Source: UBA2966 sp965242505 (GTDB lineage: Bacteria; Pseudomonadota; Alphaproteobacteria; UBA2966). From it: a stretch of DNA of 64,000 nt. The DNA is taken from assembly GCA_965242505.1 (NCBI GenBank), contig OZ251449.1, positions 2,542,001 to 2,606,000 on the forward strand, written 5' to 3'. Under the pieces are notes generated by a model. That model was not told the DNA's origin. It made no database searches and saw only the letters and a list, made by a program, of their open reading frames with translations. A program made the position numbers and the translations under genes. Positions 59,486 to 64,000 of the stretch are shown here, piece by piece (the first letter of the stretch is position 1; every line of letters begins with the position of its first letter).

Positions 59486-61933
59486 CTACGCCAGGATCCG
59501 TTCGCGTCCGGGGTCGTGGAAGGGGGCGAGCGACGCCCGCGCGGGAAATCGCTCGCCGGCGATCTCGATCTCGTAACTCCCGGCCTCGATCCATTCCCGC
59601 GTGACGCCCGCTTCGCGGCAGACGTAGCCCATGCCGACGGCGGCGCCGACCGTGTGGCCGAACATGCCGGACGTGAGATATCCGACGATCTCGCCGTCGC
59701 GGCGGATCGGCTCGTAGTGGTGGAGCAGCGGCTCCGGGTCCTCCAGGGCGAACAGGACGAGACGCTTGCCGACGCCCGTGTCCCTCTGGCGCAGCGCGGC
59801 GTCGCGGCCGATGAACCCGGCGTTCTTCCCGTACGCCACGGCGAAGCCGAGGCCGGCTTCCTGCGCCGTGTCCTCGTCGCTGATGTCGTGTCCCCAGTGG
59901 CGATAGCCCTTCTCCAGGCGGAGGGAGTTCACCGCATGGAACCCGACGGGGGCCAGCCCGACGTCCCGACCGCGCGCCATGAGCTCGTCGCAGACGCCGG
60001 CGGCGAACTCGGCCGGCACGTAGAGCTCCCAGCCCAGCTCCCCGACGTAGGTGATGCGGGTCGCGCGCGCCGTCGCGTAGCCGACGTCGATCTCGCGGGA
60101 GGTCGCGAAGGGGAAGGCGTCGTTGCCGAGGTCCGCGCTCGTGACCCGCGACAGCAGGTCCCGGGCCTTCGGCCCCATGACGCCGAGAACGGCGTAGGCG
60201 GACGTCACGTCCGTGACCGCGGCTCGCGACCCGTCGGGGATGTGGCGGTTGAGCCAGTCGACGTCCCGCGTCTGACTCTCCACCCCGGTCACGACGAGGA
60301 AGCCGTCCTCGGCGAGACGGGTGACGGTGACGTCGGCCTCGATGCCGCCGCGGTCGTTGAGCCATTGCGTATAGACGACGCGGCCCACGGGAACCGCGAC
60401 GTCGTTGGCGCAGATGCGGTTGAGCGCCGCCTCCGCGTCGGCGCCGGACACCAGGATCTTGCCGAAACTGCTCTGGTCGATCAGCCCGACGCGCTCACGC
60501 ACCGCCCGATGCTCGTCCGCCGAATACTCGAACCAGTTCTGACGCCGCTAGGAATACTCGTACCGGGGCTCGACCCCTTCCGGCGCATACCAGTTGGGAC
60601 GCTCCCAGCCGGCGGCCTCCCCGAAGCAGGCCCGGCGCGCCGCGAGCCGGTCGTGGAGGGGCGACTTGCGGATGCCGCGCGCCGTCACGAACTGCCGGAA
60701 GGGCCAGCGCATGTCGTAGAGGAGACCCAGCCCCTCGACGACGCGCTCCTCGAGATAGCGGGCATTCCCCTAGAAAGGCTGCATCCGGCGCGGGTCGACT
60801 TCCCACAGGTCCATGCCCGGATGACCGTTGACGATCCACTCGGCGAGCACCTTGCCCGCGCCGCCCGACGATCCGACGCCGATCGAGTTGAACCCGCACG
60901 CGAGGTAGAAGTTCCGAAGCTCGGGCGCCTCGCCGAGGAGGTAGCGGTCATCCGGCGTGAAGCTCTCCGGTCCGCAGAAGAACGTCTGCACGCCCGTCTC
61001 CGCGAGGACGGGAATGCGATGCAGGGCGCTTTCCATGATGGGCTCGAAGTGGTCCCAGTCCTCGGGCAGCTGATCGAACTCGAAGTCTTCGGGGATGCCG
61101 CCCATGCCCCAGGGCTTGGCCTCCTTCTCGAAGGCGCCCACGAGCAGCTTGCCCGCGTCCTCCTTGACGTAGAGGCCCGCGTTCTGCTCGCGCAGCGACG
61201 GGGTGCCGGGGCTCAGCCCCGCAATCGGCTCGGTCACGACGTAGAAGTGCTCGGCGGCGTGGAGAGGCGTGTTGACCCCCGCCAGCCGGCCGATCTCGCG
61301 GCCCCACATGCCGCCGCAGTTGACGACGAACTCCGCGCGGATGTCGCCGTCGTCCGTCGCCACGCCCGTGACCCGGCCGCCGCTCCGGCGTATGGCCGTG
61401 ACCCTGGTGTTCTCGAAGATCCGCGCGCCGCGCATACGCGCGCCCTTGGCGTAGGCCAACGTCGTGTCGACGGGATTCGTCTGTCCCTCGCTCGGGATGA
61501 AGACCCCGCCGATCAGGTCGTCCGCGTTCAACAGCGGCCACAGCTCCAGCGCCTCTCCCGGCGACAGCACCCGGACCTCGAGCCCGAAGCAGCGGCCCAT
61601 GGAGGCGTTGCGCTTGAGTTCGATGAACCGTTCCTCGTCGGCCGTCACGAGCAACGCTCCGTTCTGCTTGTAGCCGGTGGCCTGACCGGTCTCCTCCTCC
61701 AGGGACAGCAGAACCTCGGTCGTGTACTGGGCGAGACGCGTCATGTTGAACGTGGCGCGGAGCTGTCCGATCAGGCCCGCGGCATGCCACGTCGTCCCGC
61801 TGGTCAGCGACTTTCGTTCCAGCAGGACGACGTCGGTCCAGCCCGCCCGGGTCAGGTGATAGGCGACGCTGCAACCGATGACGCCGCCGCCGATGATGAC
61901 GACCCGGGCCTGCTCCGGTAGTTTGTCGGACAT
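59486..61933 (-). pseudogene. Dimethylglycine/sarcosine dehydrogenase-like protein, interrupted by two in-frame TAG codons
   Basis: One continuous frame of 815 codons, the full length of FAD/folate-linked dimethylglycine dehydrogenase-type enzymes. Residues 1-387: FAD-dependent oxidoreductase (VVIIGGGVIGCSVAYHLTRA, SLTSGTTWHAAGLIGQLRAT). A TAG at 60770-60772 (codon 388) follows PRRMQPF. Codons 389-461 are intact linker (GNARYLEERVVEGLGLLYDM, GWERPNWYAPEGVEPRYEYS). A second TAG at 60548-60550 is codon 462. The C-terminal GcvT-like folate domain (about 480-815, with VGLIDQSSFGKILVSGADAE) then runs to the end. No frame changes occur. Both stops are amber; TAG is also an ordinary stop codon elsewhere in this window. 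It is either a recent pseudogene or a case of read-through. If intact it would demethylate dimethylglycine or sarcosine. Confidence 0.9.
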
Positions 61934-62021
61934 GCGCGCCTCATGCGTGCCGGGTGGTCATGGATACGACAGGAGGTCCCCGGTCGGCAACGGGGCGAGC
62001 GATTCCGCCCGACCGCAAGGC

Positions 62022-64000
62022 TCATCCGGCGGCGCGAAGCGGCCAGCCGCCGCGCGCATCGATGGCTTGGTCGATGCGCGCCATGGCGCAGGGCGTTTCG
62101 GCGAGGGCGGCGCAGATTCGGCGATAGCGCGCGATGTCTTCGAACGAGAGGAACCGCCCCTTGCGGTCCTTCAGCCATTTCTCCGCCGGGCGGTAGCCGC
62201 CGATGGCGAAGGCCCAGACGTCCGGCGACACGCCCTCGAAGTACTGGCCGCCGTTGATCCATACCCGGCCCGGGACGCCGCCGCTCGGCGGGGCGTAGCG
62301 GACCTTGTCGATGCGGTTGTCGCCCGCGTCCGGAAAGGCGGGCGCGTCTTCGCCCTCGGCCTCCATCAGGTGCAGGGCGGCGAGGCGCCGGCCCAGGCCG
62401 ACCAGTTCGGCGAACAGCGCGCGATCGTCCGTGAGCGGCGCGCGCGGGAAATCCGACTTCAGGAAATCCGCGTACCGGCGGCGGTATTCCGGGCTGTGGA
62501 GCACCGCATAGATGTAGTGAAACACGTCCTCCGGCCCGAAGACGGATTCGAGGTCGCCCGCGCCGTCGGGGATGAAGTCGAGACCGAGCGCCGCGCGCAT
62601 CGATTCGACGAAGCCTGGGTCGAGATTGGCCGCGCGCATCTTTCCGAAGCAATCCGTCGCATAGGTGTAGAGGGGAAAGAGGGAATTCGAGTCGTAGGCG
62701 TCCAGGGACTTGTTACCAGTGACGGTTTTTGCCGCGAATGCGTTCCATTGTCCCCGACCTTGCCGCGTCGTGACGATGCCGACGTTCGGCCCTCTCAACA
62801 TATGGCGCATGACGTTCGGCCGCGGCATACAGATGAATCCGCGGCTACGGCCGGTGTAACAGGTGAAGCGCGTATCGAACGGGCGATACAGTATGGGTAC
62901 CGGACTCCACTGCCCTCCGGGGATTCCGCGGACGTCCCGTTGCGCGTCCTCGACCTTCCAATCGCGAACGTCCCTGCCCAACCGATAAAACGCTCTCGCG
63001 TCTTCGGGGTCCCGAGAGGCGAAGTCCTCCACGACGCGACGCATGTCATCCGCCGTCCACTGGATCGCCAGCCTGTCGCGCGCCGTCACGATCCCGATCG
63101 AATTGACGGGAAAGACGTCGGTAAGAGCCGGGTACGTTTCGTACTCCTCGCGCAACGCCTCGTCGCGCGGCGCGAACAGATAGAGCGGCGGCATGGGCGC
63201 GAGCTCCGTCCACGACGTCGTCCCCACGTCGTTGGCGGAGAGCCATCCGTACTTGCCGCCGTCCGGCCCGGCCTCGCGTTCGCCCCACAGATCGGCATGG
63301 AACACCCGCGCCGATCCGTCATCGCTGTCCGCCCTCTTGACGAACAGGCCGATGGCAACGCCCTTCTGGATGTCGAACACGTTCTCGTTCCTGCCGCCGT
63401 CCGGCGCGCGCTCCCTCTTCATGGCGTCGCCGTGCAGGTCGAGCAGGTAGATCTCGTCGAAAGCTTCCATCAGACTCTTCCGCATCCCGCGAAAGGTCGG
63501 GTTGTCGAGATAACCGTGATTGGTGACGAAGCCGAGCACGCCTTCGCCGGTGCTCTCGATCCGCCACTGCGCGAAGCGGATGAACTTGACGTAATCGTCG
63601 TACAGCCACTTCAGGTTCTTTTCGCAGAGCGGTTCGCCGTCCACCTCGAAATAGCTGCCGGTCCTGGCCGCGCCGTCCCTGCCTTGCAGCAGAGCCTTGA
63701 TCCACGCGCCCTCGTTGGCGGATTCGCCGCGATAGGGCGGGTTGCCGATCACGACCATCACCGGCTTTTCGCGCTTCACCGCATCCGCATCCGCAGCCTC
63801 ACGAGCGACCTCATGGGCGAACAGCGCGCCGGCGGTCCCCTCGTGCGCCTCTTCAAGCGCGTTGGTGAGAAAGACGCCGAGCCGCTGGCCGTCCGGCATC
63901 CTGAAACCCGCGTCCGTCCCGCCGATCTCGAGAGCCAGCTTCAGATGGCAGATGGCGTAGGGCGCCATCAGCAACTCGAACCCGAACAGGCGCGGCAACA
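62022..64000 (-). CDS. Type ISP-like restriction-modification enzyme, C-terminal part (5' end outside window)
   Basis: The frame is open to the right edge and shows about 659 residues. The N6-adenine methyltransferase motif is VMVVIGNPPYRGESAN (NPPY), preceded by FGFELLMAPYAICHLKLALE, the conserved helix before motif IV. A long target-recognition-like region follows (PMPPLYLFAPRDEALREEYE, LYRPFDTRFTCYTGRSRGF), with the C-terminal signature FHYIYAVLHSPEYRRRYADF. This matches the end of type ISP single-chain restriction-modification proteins; the helicase and nuclease parts would lie to the right. It probably marks the start of a defence island beyond the window. Confidence 0.85.
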   Translation of the reverse strand, partial: LPRLFGFELLMAPYAICHLKLALEIGGTDAGFRMPDGQRLGVFLTNALEEAHEGTAGALFAHEVAREAADADAVKREKPVMVVIGNPPYRGESANEGAWIKALLQGRDGAARTGSYFEVDGEPLCEKNLKWLYDDYVKFIRFAQWRIESTGEGVLGFVTNHGYLDNPTFRGMRKSLMEAFDEIYLLDLHGDAMKRERAPDGGRNENVFDIQKGVAIGLFVKRADSDDGSARVFHADLWGEREAGPDGGKYGWLSANDVGTTSWTELAPMPPLYLFAPRDEALREEYETYPALTDVFPVNSIGIVTARDRLAIQWTADDMRRVVEDFASRDPEDARAFYRLGRDVRDWKVEDAQRDVRGIPGGQWSPVPILYRPFDTRFTCYTGRSRGFICMPRPNVMRHMLRGPNVGIVTTRQGRGQWNAFAAKTVTGNKSLDAYDSNSLFPLYTYATDCFGKMRAANLDPGFVESMRAALGLDFIPDGAGDLESVFGPEDVFHYIYAVLHSPEYRRRYADFLKSDFPRAPLTDDRALFAELVGLGRRLAALHLMEAEGEDAPAFPDAGDNRIDKVRYAPPSGGVPGRVWINGGQYFEGVSPDVWAFAIGGYRPAEKWLKDRKGRFLSFEDIARYRRICAALAETPCAMARIDQAIDARGGWPLRAAG

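Noticed and set aside
59486..61933. Selenocysteine recoding of the interrupted dehydrogenase
   Set aside because: The internal stops are TAG, not TGA, and no SECIS-like hairpin follows them.

Overview
The window is high-GC DNA from an alphaproteobacterium, most likely Rhodospirillales-like. The evidence is the sucA-sucB-lpd order, an F1-only atpHAGDC operon directly behind priA, the cluster rplU-rpmA-obgE-proB-proA-nadD-rsfS-rlmH-gpmI-envC-ctpA-rppH, DUF484 beside xerC, and aroK-aroB beside a CorC-type protein. The genus cannot be fixed from the sequence alone. Most of the window is ordinary chromosome, broken up by accessory patches.

Layout. 1-3859: end of sucA, then sucB and lpd (2-oxoglutarate dehydrogenase). 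4067-5874: a HEPN-type protein paired with a DUF262 protein, a probable defence module. 6137-9806: a complete diversity-generating retroelement (DGR). It has a secreted Sel1/peptidoglycan-binding/ankyrin/FGE-fold target with a C-terminal variable repeat, a hairpin, Avd, the DGR reverse transcriptase, and a template repeat inside the 3' end of the RT reading frame. 10103-13871: a lipoprotein and two secreted proteins of unknown function, plus a remnant copy of the start of avd. 14267-17915: MFS transporter, xerC, DUF484, transaldolase. 18459-25854: priA and atpHAGDC; atpG carries a one-base frameshift. 25958-36767, minus strand: housekeeping cluster. 37027-37473: CBS protein. 37249-39861: decayed phage genes, including a truncated Acb2/Tad1-like protein, next to tRNA-Ser(CGA). 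40059-50184: two AEC carriers, CorC-like protein, aroB, aroK, small membrane protein, secreted protein, xerD, HpcH-type lyase, accA. 50314-51633: an IS481-family element. 51931-61933: TPR-methyltransferase fusion, epoxide-hydrolase-like enzyme, membrane protein, SDR, bacterial sodium channel, amidohydrolase, and a dimethylglycine/sarcosine dehydrogenase-like frame split by two in-frame TAG codons. 62022-64000: partial type ISP-like restriction-modification protein running off the end.

Most gaps between genes are filled by one family of about 250-bp, very GC-rich, MITE-like repeats (ten blocks) with ends resembling CCGCATTTCTC. In several places the end of the element supplies or abuts the stop codon of the neighbouring gene.

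The most interesting system is the DGR. All 18 substitutions in the aligned core of the variable repeat fall on template adenines, which is the signature of adenine-specific mutagenic retrohoming. The cassette therefore looks functional and has already diversified a surface or periplasmic protein of unusual architecture.
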